A stretch of 64,000 nucleotides of DNA from assembly GCF_002245695.1 (NCBI RefSeq), contig NZ_NOII01000002.1:186001-250000 (forward strand), given 5' to 3'. The position numbers and the translations under genes were made by a program. This DNA is from Fictibacillus aquaticus. GTDB taxonomy: Bacteria > Bacillota > Bacilli > Bacillales > Fictibacillaceae. This document shows positions 8,408 through 15,052 of this stretch, in pieces. The notes beneath the pieces were generated by a model. The model was not told the origin of the DNA, did no database searches, and saw only the letters and a program-made list of their open reading frames with translations. Numbering within the stretch: position 1 is the stretch's first letter; each line of letters starts with the position of its first letter.

Positions 8408-8953
8408 ATGTTTATGATTGAAAGAGAGCGAATTGATTCGACAGTGAAAAAAGTAAAAAGCCAGAGTGCTAATTTTTTGACGCTGATCAACCTTTCGCTG
8501 GGTGCTCTGGCATTAATGTTTATTGTGCAGGACAATTTAAAAACCGGATTTATTCTCATTTTTCTTGCAGGATTGTTTGACAGGTTTGACGGCATGGTCG
8601 CTAGAAAGCTGAATATTGAATCGGATTTCGGCAAGCAGCTTGACTCGCTGTGCGACCTTATCTCATTCGGTATCGCTCCAGCCCTTCTTATCCATGAAGC
8701 AGTGCTTCAGCAATTTGGAGTGCCAGGTGTCATTTTCAGCATTATTTTCATGGTTTGCGGAGCAATCCGCCTCGCACGATTTAACATCACGGAATTTACC
8801 GGTTCGTTCGTCGGCATGCCTATTACGATTGCAGGCTGTCTGCTTGGAATCAGCTACTTGACCGTAAACCTGATGCCTGGGTTTCTATTCATGTTCCTCA
8901 TACTCGCGCTGTCTTTTTTTATGATCAGCACGATATCCATAAAAAAGAGATAA
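8408..8953 (+). CDS. pssA: CDP-diacylglycerol-serine O-phosphatidyltransferase PssA
   Basis: 181-aa membrane enzyme that makes phosphatidylserine, the precursor of phosphatidylethanolamine. The CDP-alcohol phosphotransferase motif DG-x2-AR-x8-G-x3-D-x3-D is complete (starting FDGMVARK and ending LDSLCDLISFG, about residues 59-86). Hydrophobic segments follow to a lysine-rich end. The ATG at 8408 is 8 bases after GGGGGAG; a GTG at 8399 lies inside that site and was rejected. No psd gene adjoins it, unlike B. subtilis. Confidence 0.93.
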   Translation: MFMIERERIDSTVKKVKSQSANFLTLINLSLGALALMFIVQDNLKTGFILIFLAGLFDRFDGMVARKLNIESDFGKQLDSLCDLISFGIAPALLIHEAVLQQFGVPGVIFSIIFMVCGAIRLARFNITEFTGSFVGMPITIAGCLLGISYLTVNLMPGFLFMFLILALSFFMISTISIKKR

Positions 8954-8959
8954 AAAATA

Positions 8960-8995
8960 AATGAAACCCGCTCCTGCGGGTTTCATTTGCTTTGT
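8960..8995 (+). terminator. Intrinsic terminator of pssA
   Basis: Perfect 12-bp stem: AATGAAACCCGC (8960-8971), loop TCCT, GCGGGTTTCATT (8976-8987), followed by TGCTTTGTT. Confidence 0.85.
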
Positions 8996-9003
8996 TAGAA
9001 AAC

Positions 9004-9054
9004 AAAAAAAGCTGAAGGCGACGGAGAGCTCCGCCGGTCACTTCAGCTTTTTTA
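9004..9054 (-). terminator. Intrinsic terminator of pepF
   Basis: Arms GCTGAAG (9011-9017) and CTTCAGC (9041-9047), flanked by A and T runs, with an internal GC-rich hairpin. On minus it ends in a run of seven T. Confidence 0.8.
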
Positions 9055-9060
9055 TTTTAT

Positions 9061-10842
9061 TTATTTTGTGAGTTCAAGGAACTGCTCCACATCTTGTGAT
9101 GCAAGTTCGATCCCCTTTAACCAGAAATCTTGTTTTGTGATATCTACTCCAAGGTGCTTTTGTGCGAGTTCCTCTACTTGCATCTTTCCTGTATCACGGA
9201 GAAGCTTGATGTACTTTTCTTCAAATGATGGCCCTTCCTGCTTCGCAACCGCGTAGATGCCGGCAGAGAACAAGAAGCCGAACGTGTACGGGAAGTTGTA
9301 GAATGGCACATCCGTAATATAGAAATGCAGCTTGGAAGCCCAGAAGTACGGATGATACTCTGACAGTTCATCACAATATGCTTCTTTCTGTGCTTCTTCC
9401 ATAAGCTCACACAGTCTAGCTGCAGAAAGCTGGCCGCTCTTTCTTTCTTCATACATCCTTGTTTCAAACAAGAATCTGGCATGAATGTTCATGAAAAACG
9501 CCACTGCACGCTGGGCTTTATCTTCTAAGAGCGCAATCTTCTCATCTTGCGTTTTAGCGTTATCCACCGCCGCATCAGATACGATCAGCTCAGCAAATGT
9601 TGAAGCTGTTTCGGCTACATTCATCGCATATTTCGTCGAGAAATACGGAAGATCTTTCAATACATCAGAGTGGAACGAGTGACCCAGCTCATGCGCAAGT
9701 GTAGATACGTTGCTCGGTGTGCCGGAGAACGTCATGAATATGCGCGTTTCTTTTTTCGTAGGAAAACCTGTGCAAAATCCTCCTGGACGTTTACCAGGAC
9801 GGTCCTCCGCCTCTACCCAGCTTTCAATAAACGCCTTTTCAGAAAACGCACTCATCACCGGTGCGACACTCTTGAAGTGTTCCACGATAAAATTGGCTGC
9901 TTCATCATAGTCCATTTTGCTGTTTGCTTCTGAAAGCGGAGCATCAATATCATACCAAGCAAGCTTGTCGACGCCAAGAATCTTTGCTTTGCGCTGCAGA
10001 TACTGAACGAAAATGTTCTTCTGCGACTGAATTGCACCCCACATTGCATCAAGCGTTTCCTGCTGCATGCGGTTAATCGCCAGCGGCTCTTTCAAAACAG
10101 ATTCCCAGCCGCGATGCTTATACACTGAGTTACGGAATCCAGCGATATGGTTTAGAGCGCTCGCACAGAAATCAGCATCCTGCTCCCACGCTTTTGTATA
10201 GCTTTCAAATGTTTCTCGTCTAACATTCCTGTCACCATGTCCTAGGCGGTTTTCTGCCTGACCTACAGAAAGCTTTTCGTCTTTTCCTTCATATGTAACC
10301 GGAATTTCCATTTTCCCTACGACCTGGTCGTAAAGCGTAGACCAGGCATGATAGCCGTCAACAGCCAGATCATTTATAAGCGCTTCTTTTCCTGCAGAAA
10401 GTTTTTCTTTTGCAGCATTTCGCTTTTCATTTAAATAAAAACCTATGTGTCCGTAGTCCTCTTTTTCGAGTACAGCACTCCACTTTTCGTCCGGTGTTTC
10501 CATCCATTTGATGCTAAGCGCTGACATTGCGTTCGAGTACATTGCATAAACCGCTTCAAGCTTCCCGCGAAGCGAGATCGCTTCTTTGTCATGCACGTTC
10601 TGGGCGATAAGACAGCCAATAAAGGATCCAGCAGTCGAAAGTTCAGCTGAAAAGTTCTGCAATTCTTCTGTTAATGTTTTAAAAGCTTCCTCCGAAAATT
10701 CAAAAGACCCTGCATTTGCTTCAATTTCAGCGGCGGTCTGCTGCAGCCACTGGATTTTTTCCAATAACTCAGGAGAAGAACTGCCTCCTTTAAAAGCAGT
10801 GTCTAAATTCCATGTTTGCTTTAGGCCTTGCAATAGCATCAT
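9061..10842 (-). CDS. pepF: M3 family oligoendopeptidase (PepF type)
   Basis: 593-aa cytoplasmic zinc metallopeptidase that degrades short peptides. The HExxH zinc site appears as LAHELGHSFHS, with the downstream NVAETASTFAEL segment giving the third zinc ligand glutamate. The FYNFPYTFGFLFSAGIYA motif near the C-terminus is typical of the family. Length matches PepF/YjbG proteins. GGGGGA lies just before two adjacent ATGs; the first is given, the second (10839) has slightly better spacing. Single gene between two terminators. Confidence 0.93.
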   Translation of the reverse strand: MMLLQGLKQTWNLDTAFKGGSSSPELLEKIQWLQQTAAEIEANAGSFEFSEEAFKTLTEELQNFSAELSTAGSFIGCLIAQNVHDKEAISLRGKLEAVYAMYSNAMSALSIKWMETPDEKWSAVLEKEDYGHIGFYLNEKRNAAKEKLSAGKEALINDLAVDGYHAWSTLYDQVVGKMEIPVTYEGKDEKLSVGQAENRLGHGDRNVRRETFESYTKAWEQDADFCASALNHIAGFRNSVYKHRGWESVLKEPLAINRMQQETLDAMWGAIQSQKNIFVQYLQRKAKILGVDKLAWYDIDAPLSEANSKMDYDEAANFIVEHFKSVAPVMSAFSEKAFIESWVEAEDRPGKRPGGFCTGFPTKKETRIFMTFSGTPSNVSTLAHELGHSFHSDVLKDLPYFSTKYAMNVAETASTFAELIVSDAAVDNAKTQDEKIALLEDKAQRAVAFFMNIHARFLFETRMYEERKSGQLSAARLCELMEEAQKEAYCDELSEYHPYFWASKLHFYITDVPFYNFPYTFGFLFSAGIYAVAKQEGPSFEEKYIKLLRDTGKMQVEELAQKHLGVDITKQDFWLKGIELASQDVEQFLELTK

Positions 10843-10994
10843 TAATTCCCCCTGACACGTATTTTTCTATCTTTTCTTATTATAAAAAATTTTCCAATAA
10901 AAATCGACTATTAAGTTTATTTAAATAAAAATAAAAGTGTGTTAAAAGCATTAATCTTTATAAAGGACTCTTAATAATAGATAAAATGAAAAGA

Positions 10995-11022
10995 AGCCCC
11001 TGCTAAAGGAGCTCCGCTTTAA
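10995..11022 (-). terminator. Possible terminator of the 24-aa ORF
   Basis: On minus, AGCTCC (11013-11008), loop of seven, GGGGCT (11000-10995), then TCTTTTCATTTT; flanking AAGC/GCTT may extend the stem. One G-U pair. Confidence 0.5.
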
Positions 11023-11032
11023 GCCAACAAAA

Positions 11033-11107
11033 TCAATCTGTTACTGCGAGAAAAACAAAGTATGCGAGCATCACCACAAACGAAACATACATTACGGTAC
11101 TTTCCAC
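11033..11107 (-). CDS. Putative 24-aa single-span membrane peptide
   Basis: Not recognised. A GTG start (11105-11107) lies 6 bases after the strong site AGGGGGG, and the frame is short: five polar residues, a hydrophobic helix (VMYVSFVVMLAYFVFLAV) and a final TD. A hairpin with a T-rich tail follows 20 bases downstream. It occupies the otherwise empty 10843-11225 gap. It could be a small membrane regulator or a type I toxin-like peptide; no partner is visible. Confidence 0.45.
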   Translation of the reverse strand: MESTVMYVSFVVMLAYFVFLAVTD

Positions 11108-11225
11108 TTGGTTCCCCCCTCGCGTCTTCATACATCTTTAAATTATTTCTGTAGAGGTCCGTATATATCCTTCTTGCCCTTTTACAGAGTGAGATAAACG
11201 GGGGAACCGCTGATTGATGAGCTGG

Positions 11226-11489
11226 CTACAAATTTTCTTTCGCTCTTCTGATCAGTTCTTTGACCATCCGTCCGCCGATCTCACCCCCGATGATGCCTGC
11301 TTCTTTGGCAGTCAGTGTGCCATTTCCGTCATCTTTTAACGGGATGCCTGCGTCTTTTGCCACTTCGTACTTAACAGCATGAGGATTAGACGGATCCACT
11401 TTATAACCCGCCTTTTTCATTACCTCAGCTTTGAACTGATCCAGTGCTTCTCTTGCTTCTGGTACAACCGGTCTTCTTTTTCTTGCCAT
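11226..11489 (-). CDS. Small acid-soluble spore protein, alpha/beta type
   Basis: 87-aa DNA-binding spore protein that would coat forespore DNA. The family pattern is seen in KYEVAKDAGIPL, which includes the GPR protease cleavage region (E-V-A), and the C-terminal EIGGRMVKELIRRAKENL segment. A basic N-terminus (MARKRRPVVPEAREALDQF) makes it longer than SspA/SspB, like the variant alpha/beta SASPs common in Bacillus. GAGGAA precedes the ATG. It is downstream of sigK but separated by that gene's terminator. Confidence 0.88.
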   Translation of the reverse strand: MARKRRPVVPEAREALDQFKAEVMKKAGYKVDPSNPHAVKYEVAKDAGIPLKDDGNGTLTAKEAGIIGGEIGGRMVKELIRRAKENL

Positions 11490-11571
11490 TGCAGTTCCTC
11501 ATTTCTTTTTTTCTTTATTTTCTCCCTTGAATTAAAAAATAATGAAAAAAGCCAAAAAAGAACAAAAGAAA

Positions 11572-11603
11572 ACTTCCTCTATTCTTTAAAAGAGTGAGGA
11601 AGT
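11572..11603 (-). terminator. Intrinsic terminator of sigK
   Basis: Arms ACTTCCTC (11572-11579) and GAGGAAGT (11596-11603) close a long stem whose interior also pairs; on minus it ends TTTTCTTTTG. Confidence 0.75.
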
Positions 11604-11628
11604 CAATCATGAAAAGATTGTTCTTTAT

Positions 11629-12345
11629 TTATCTGTTTCTTTCACCTTGCTGCCTGCTGCGGTAAAACTCATGAAACAGCTTCATGAGAGCGCGTTTTTC
11701 AATGCGCGAAACATAGCTTCTCGAGATTCCGAGCTGCTTGGCGATCTCGCGCTGTGTTTTTTCTTTTTTCAGATCAAGCCCGAAACGTCCGACGATCACT
11801 TCCTTCTCCCGCTCATCAAGCACATGGATGTAATCGTAGATTTTCTTTTTCTGCATTTTCAGCTGGATCGCATCCGCGACGTCCTCTGTATCCGCTTTTA
11901 AAACATCGATCAGCGTGATTTCATTTCCTTCTTTGTCTGTGCCTATAGGATCATGAAGAGAAACATCTTTCTTTGTCTTCTTTAAAGCCCTCAAATGCAT
12001 CAGTATTTCGTTTTCAATACATCTTGCCGCATACGTCGCAAGCTTCGTCCCTTTGCCTCGTGAATAGCTCTCTATCGCCTTGATCAGACCGATTGTTCCG
12101 ATTGAGATCAAATCTTCTGTATCTTCACCGGTGTTCTCGAACTTTTTGCAGATGTGTGCAACTAAACGAAGGTTGTGCTCGATCAGCAGGCTGCGCGCGT
12201 GTTCGTCGCCTTCCGCCATTTCTTTTAAATATTTCTTTTCATCGCTCTCAGACAGCGGCTGCGGGAAGGCGTTGTTTTTTACGTACGATACAAAGAACAT
12301 TAACTCTTTGAAAAAATATGACAGCAGTGCAAGCATCCCTGACAT
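11629..12345 (-). CDS. sigK: RNA polymerase sporulation sigma factor SigK, complete
   Basis: 238-aa late mother-cell sigma factor. The pro-sequence is present: a hydrophobic start to [16 protein letters not shown], and in B. subtilis SpoIVFB cuts between the S and Y of this region (about residue 20-21). Regions 2 ([20 protein letters not shown]) and 4 ([20 protein letters not shown]) are intact. The ATG at 12345 follows AGGAGGTGTCTT; the 37 extra upstream codons of the open frame contain this site and were rejected. The gene is continuous, unlike B. subtilis 168, where the skin element splits it. Confidence 0.96.
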   Translation of the reverse strand: MSGMLALLSYFFKELMFFVSYVKNNAFPQPLSESDEKKYLKEMAEGDEHARSLLIEHNLRLVAHICKKFENTGEDTEDLISIGTIGLIKAIESYSRGKGTKLATYAARCIENEILMHLRALKKTKKDVSLHDPIGTDKEGNEITLIDVLKADTEDVADAIQLKMQKKKIYDYIHVLDEREKEVIVGRFGLDLKKEKTQREIAKQLGISRSYVSRIEKRALMKLFHEFYRSRQQGERNR

Positions 12346-12511
12346 AAGACACCTCCTGTTAGGATCATCTCCATTATCTCTATGCAGAGCTGGGCTTGGC
12401 AGGTGTCTGTACTGCTGGTTTAATTTATTTTGAATCGTTGAATAGTACCCTTTCATTTATGGATAAGTGTATAATTGACATGAAGCTGAATCATGACTGA
12501 GGTGAAAATAT

Positions 12512-13117
12512 TTGGATTTTATAGCGCTGGATTTTGAGACAGCTAACAAGATGAGAGGCAGTGCCTGTTCAATCGGTCTGGTGCAAGTAGAGAACGGCAG
12601 GATCACGAATTCCTACTACTCGCTCATTAAACCGAAGCAAAACTGGTTCGATCCTTTTCATACATCCATTCACGGCATCACGAAGGAAGATGTAATGAGC
12701 AGCCCAGAGTTTGATGAAGTATGGAATGAACTCTTCCCGCTTCTGGCCGGCAAAATGGTTGTAGCCCATAATGCGAGTTTCGATATGAGTGTTCTTAGGA
12801 ATGTTCTAACCGATTATGATCTCGGATTTCCATCGTTTGATTATTCTTGCAGCCTGTTAGCCGCTAGAGCAGCATGGCCGAACCTTGTAAGCCACAAGCT
12901 GAACCTGCTTGCTAATATCCTTCAAATCCCTCTAAGCCACCATGATGCATTAGAAGACGCAAGAGCAGCTGCCCAAGTGATGTTGCAAATTTTCAACGAC
13001 ACGAATACAGTTAGCTTTGATACTTTACATACAGCCTTAAGCATGCAAGCGGGAACCATTCACAGCAACGGATATACTCCGGCTAGAGGCAAGAAAGCAA
13101 GGTCAGCAAAACGGTAA
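12512..13117 (+). CDS. DnaQ-like 3'-5' exonuclease (DEDDh family)
   Basis: 201-aa exonuclease related to the proofreading subunit of DNA polymerase III. The DEDDh residues are visible: ALDFET (Exo I, residues 5-10), VAHNASFDMSVL (Exo II, about 87-98) and HDALEDARAA (Exo III, about 151-160). A TTG start is used with GAGGTG 7 bases upstream. A lysine/arginine-rich C-terminal tail follows the domain. It stands alone between sigK (divergent) and a strong terminator. Its substrate in the cell is unknown. Confidence 0.88.
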   Translation: MDFIALDFETANKMRGSACSIGLVQVENGRITNSYYSLIKPKQNWFDPFHTSIHGITKEDVMSSPEFDEVWNELFPLLAGKMVVAHNASFDMSVLRNVLTDYDLGFPSFDYSCSLLAARAAWPNLVSHKLNLLANILQIPLSHHDALEDARAAAQVMLQIFNDTNTVSFDTLHTALSMQAGTIHSNGYTPARGKKARSAKR

Positions 13118-13149
13118 AACCGGCAGCTAGTATTTCGCTGCCGGTTTTT
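13117..13149 (+). terminator. Intrinsic terminator of the exonuclease gene
   Basis: AAACCGGCAGC (13117-13127) pairs with GCTGCCGGTTT (13137-13147), followed by TTTGTTT. Confidence 0.9.
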
Positions 13150-13154
13150 GTTTG

Positions 13155-13442
13155 GACTCTTTTCTAAAAGATTGTTGCTTTTGAACGGTTTGTTTTTATA
13201 AGAAAGTTCAGCGGAGTTTTCGCTTAAGCTTCAACGCCTATATATGAGAAATGTTCCTATTCTTCGTCCAATTAATTAGACGACACTTCCATTACGTTCA
13301 CTTAGTCATCTTGAATACATCTTTGACAAGTTGATTGGAGTGTAAGGCGCCGACTCCAGCGGGGCGAGGGGGCTCACCGCCCGCCCCGCGGAAAGCGTGC
13401 GCCTGAAACGGAGATCAACCTCTTCTCTGTATTCTTTAAAAG
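13155..13442 (+). repeat. Dispersed repeat copy R1 (short core plus distal module)
   Basis: Core at 13330-13419, from GTTGATTGGAGTGTAAGG to GAAACGGAGATCAAC, containing GGGGCTCACCG and CCCCGCGGAAAGCG. Compared with R2 and R4 (inverted) it lacks the middle part. A distal module, CTTTTCTAAAAGATTGTTGC to GTTCAGCGGAG (13155-13216), is shared with R4 and R6 and abuts the exonuclease terminator. It fills the gap between the exonuclease and yrzI genes; no gene is seen in it. Confidence 0.85.
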
Positions 13443-13471
13443 CAATATAGTTTACAAAACAGTCTTGTATT

Positions 13472-13621
13472 TTAAAACATCGATATGTGATTTGCCGATT
13501 TGTCTCTCATGCTTTCATACAGGCCTTTAATTCGCTTCTGATCGTTGTAGTCGCTGTATGTCATCTCTTTCTTCTTAAAAGAAACCGTGATGGAAACAAA
13601 CAATAGATTTAATGTAAACAT
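13472..13621 (-). CDS. yrzI: YrzI family small protein
   Basis: 49-aa protein with the family start MFTLNLLFVSITVSFKKKE, a short hydrophobic stretch followed by a charged region (YNDQKRIKGLYESMRDK). Members of this Bacillus-specific family are described as probable sporulation proteins of unknown function and are often found in tandem. The ATG at 13621 follows AAGGGAGA at a wide spacing; the open frame extends upstream but overlaps an 18-aa ORF with a far better ribosome binding site. Confidence 0.7.
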   Translation of the reverse strand: MFTLNLLFVSITVSFKKKEMTYSDYNDQKRIKGLYESMRDKSANHISMF

Positions 13622-13658
13622 ATTCTTATCTCTCCCTTGATTTTCGTTTTTCTGCCCT

Positions 13659-13715
13659 TCATGCCGTATCTTTCTCCAGTACGAGCCATTGTAATAACGC
13701 AATGCTGATCAACAT
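13659..13715 (-). CDS. Putative 18-aa peptide upstream of yrzI
   Basis: Starts MLISIALLQWLVLEK. The ATG lies 8 bases after AAAGGAGG, one of the best ribosome binding sites in the window, and the stop is 37 bases before the yrzI start. It may be a leader peptide for yrzI or a YrzI-like micro-protein. It is supported by the ribosome binding site only. Confidence 0.4.
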   Translation of the reverse strand: MLISIALLQWLVLEKDTA

Positions 13716-13755
13716 TGTTAAAACCTCCTTTGTTTAATTAAATTTCAATATAAAA

Positions 13756-13783
13756 AACGCCGCAGAGATTCCTGCGGCGTTTG
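13756..13783 (-). terminator. Second of two tandem terminators
   Basis: AAACGCCGCAG (13756-13766) pairs with CTGCGGCGTTT (13773-13783); on minus a T6 tail follows. It lies directly upstream of the 18-aa ORF, so it could also attenuate yrzI. Confidence 0.85.
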
Positions 13784-13794
13784 GCGAAGGGCAC

Positions 13795-13830
13795 AAAAAA
13801 GCCGCAGGACATCAGCCTGCGGCGCTTTTT
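13795..13830 (-). terminator. First of two tandem terminators, ends the cysteine-rich peptide gene
   Basis: Stem GCCGCAGG (13801-13808) with CCTGCGGC (13816-13823), flanked by A and T runs; on minus the tail is TTTTTTG. It begins 9 bases after the peptide stop codon. Confidence 0.85.
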
Positions 13831-13838
13831 AACAAAGA

Positions 13839-13916
13839 TTAAAAAGACGTACTGCATCCACAGAAGGCCGATGGGTTACAATTATGAAATTTATTGTTTT
13901 GTAATTTATAAGTCAT
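13839..13916 (-). CDS. 25-aa cysteine-rich peptide, unknown function
   Basis: Not recognised. The ATG at 13916 lies 9 bases after a perfect AAAGGAGG. The peptide has a polar N-terminus (MTYKLQNNKFHN) and a C-terminal CNPSAFCGCSTSF with three cysteines. It has no hydrophobic signal. It is a complete transcription unit: near-consensus promoter, palindromic operator over the -10, ribosome binding site, frame and terminator. It could be a metal- or redox-responsive micro-protein or a modified-peptide precursor; no modification enzyme or transporter is adjacent, and the cysteine spacing fits no family I can name. Confidence 0.6.
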   Translation of the reverse strand: MTYKLQNNKFHNCNPSAFCGCSTSF

Positions 13917-13949
13917 GTTAAACAGCCTCCTTTTACTTAATATTAATCC

Positions 13950-13985
13950 AGTTCCAATTATACCCATAAATGGAACTTCTGTAAA
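13950..13985 (-). promoter_or_regulatory. Sigma-A promoter with palindromic operator for the cysteine-rich peptide
   Basis: On minus: TTTACA (13985-13980), 17-base spacer, TATAAT (13962-13957). A perfect 7-bp inverted repeat, AGTTCCA (13977-13971) and TGGAACT (13956-13950), brackets the -10 box with 14 bases between arms, as expected for a repressor operator. It does not match the LexA, Fur, Zur, MntR or PerR boxes that I know. Confidence 0.7.
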
Positions 13986-14065
13986 CATCTTTTATCTTAC
14001 TGCTTTTTTAAGATATGCACATACTGCAAAATGATGACACCCATTTTTGTTAAAATACTCGAATG

Positions 14066-14094
14066 TGTACACCTTCACAATCTTTGATTATAAT
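14066..14094 (+). promoter_or_regulatory. Likely sigma-A promoter of menA
   Basis: TGTACA (14066-14071), 17-base spacer, TATAAT (14089-14094), 24 bases before the menA start and divergent from the peptide promoter. Confidence 0.6.
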
Positions 14095-14117
14095 AGTGTT
14101 GTAAAGGAGGTCACATC

Positions 14118-15008
14118 ATGCTTCATCCAAAAGTTATATTTGCATCTACAAGGCCGTTTTCACTAACGGCATCCATCATTCCCGTCCTTTTCGGTACCAT
14201 TCTAGCTTCACAATGGACGGACATAAATTATTATGTATTTTTCTTAACCTTACTTGGCGCCGTCAGCTTACAGTGCGGGACTAACTTGGTCAACGATTAT
14301 TTTGACCATACAAAAGGCGCCGATCTTCCGGGCAGCCTCAGCCCTTCAGGCGTGATCGACCGAGGTGAGATGACGCCGAAGCAGGTATACGTTACCGGTC
14401 TCGTATTCTTTGGCATCAGTATCGTTTCCGGTCTCTATTTAACTGCATTGACAGGTCCTATCGTTCTTTATATCGGCATCCCTTCATTGCTGGTCGGCTA
14501 TTTTTACACAGCCACCCGGTTTGCTCTTGCATATAACGGACTCGGTGAGATCGCTTCAGGTTCTACACTCGGCGTCCTGGCAGTCGTCGGTTCCTATTAT
14601 ACACAGACACACATGCTGAGCGGCGAGATCACACTTGCAGCATTGCCTAATGCGTTTTTAGTGATGGCGATTTTGCATGCGAACAATCTCCGCGATCTGG
14701 AAACCGATAAAAAGATAAATAAAATCACAATCGTGGGACTGATAGGCAAGAAATGGTCACGCCTTGAGTATTACGTTCTGATGATAGGTCCATATATCAT
14801 TTTAAGCATGCTTATCATGAATTCTCTCCTTCCGTTTTGGAGCATACTCGCTCTTCTTACCCTTCCTGTTGCAGTGAAAGCTATCAAGATTGCCGCTTCA
14901 ACATGGGAACCGGTAAAATTAAACGGTGCGCTAGGCTTAACGGCTTTGCTTCATTTATCATTCGGCGCATTGCTTTGCATCGGCACATTAATTGGCATCC
15001 AGTTTTAA
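14118..15008 (+). CDS. menA: 1,4-dihydroxy-2-naphthoate polyprenyltransferase MenA
   Basis: 296-aa UbiA-superfamily membrane enzyme that attaches a polyprenyl chain to dihydroxynaphthoate in menaquinone synthesis. Both magnesium-diphosphate motifs are present: NLVNDYFDHTKGAD (about residues 58-71) and NNLRDLETDKKINK (about 192-205). About eight hydrophobic segments fit the family, and the length is close to the 311 aa of B. subtilis MenA. AAAGGAGG lies 8 bases before the ATG. It stands alone; no other men gene is nearby, so a paralogue with a related aromatic acceptor cannot be excluded. Confidence 0.88.
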   Translation: MLHPKVIFASTRPFSLTASIIPVLFGTILASQWTDINYYVFFLTLLGAVSLQCGTNLVNDYFDHTKGADLPGSLSPSGVIDRGEMTPKQVYVTGLVFFGISIVSGLYLTALTGPIVLYIGIPSLLVGYFYTATRFALAYNGLGEIASGSTLGVLAVVGSYYTQTHMLSGEITLAALPNAFLVMAILHANNLRDLETDKKINKITIVGLIGKKWSRLEYYVLMIGPYIILSMLIMNSLLPFWSILALLTLPVAVKAIKIAASTWEPVKLNGALGLTALLHLSFGALLCIGTLIGIQF

Positions 15009-15013
15009 ACGGC

Positions 15014-15051
15014 AAAAGGGTCCGCTCATTTATTTGAGCAGACCCTTTTTT
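15014..15051. terminator. Bidirectional terminator between menA and the symporter gene
   Basis: AAAAGGGTCCGCTCA (15014-15028) pairs with TGAGCAGACCCTTTTTT (15035-15051) with one mismatch; T-rich on plus and minus. Confidence 0.85.
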
Positions 15052-15052
15052 G

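Noticed and set aside
12346-12456. N-terminal extension of SigK by 37 residues
   Set aside because: The extension covers AGGAGGTGTCTT before the ATG at 12345, which gives the usual pro-sigma-K start.
13155-13442. Possible coding sequence or insertion sequence at the GC-rich R1 segment
   Set aside because: No open frame with codon structure and no transposase; matches to R2-R6 show it is a noncoding repeat.
13957-13985. LexA (SOS) box at the cysteine-rich peptide promoter
   Set aside because: Bacillus LexA sites have GAAC and GTTC separated by four bases; here GTTCCA and TGGAAC are in the opposite order with 14 bases between.
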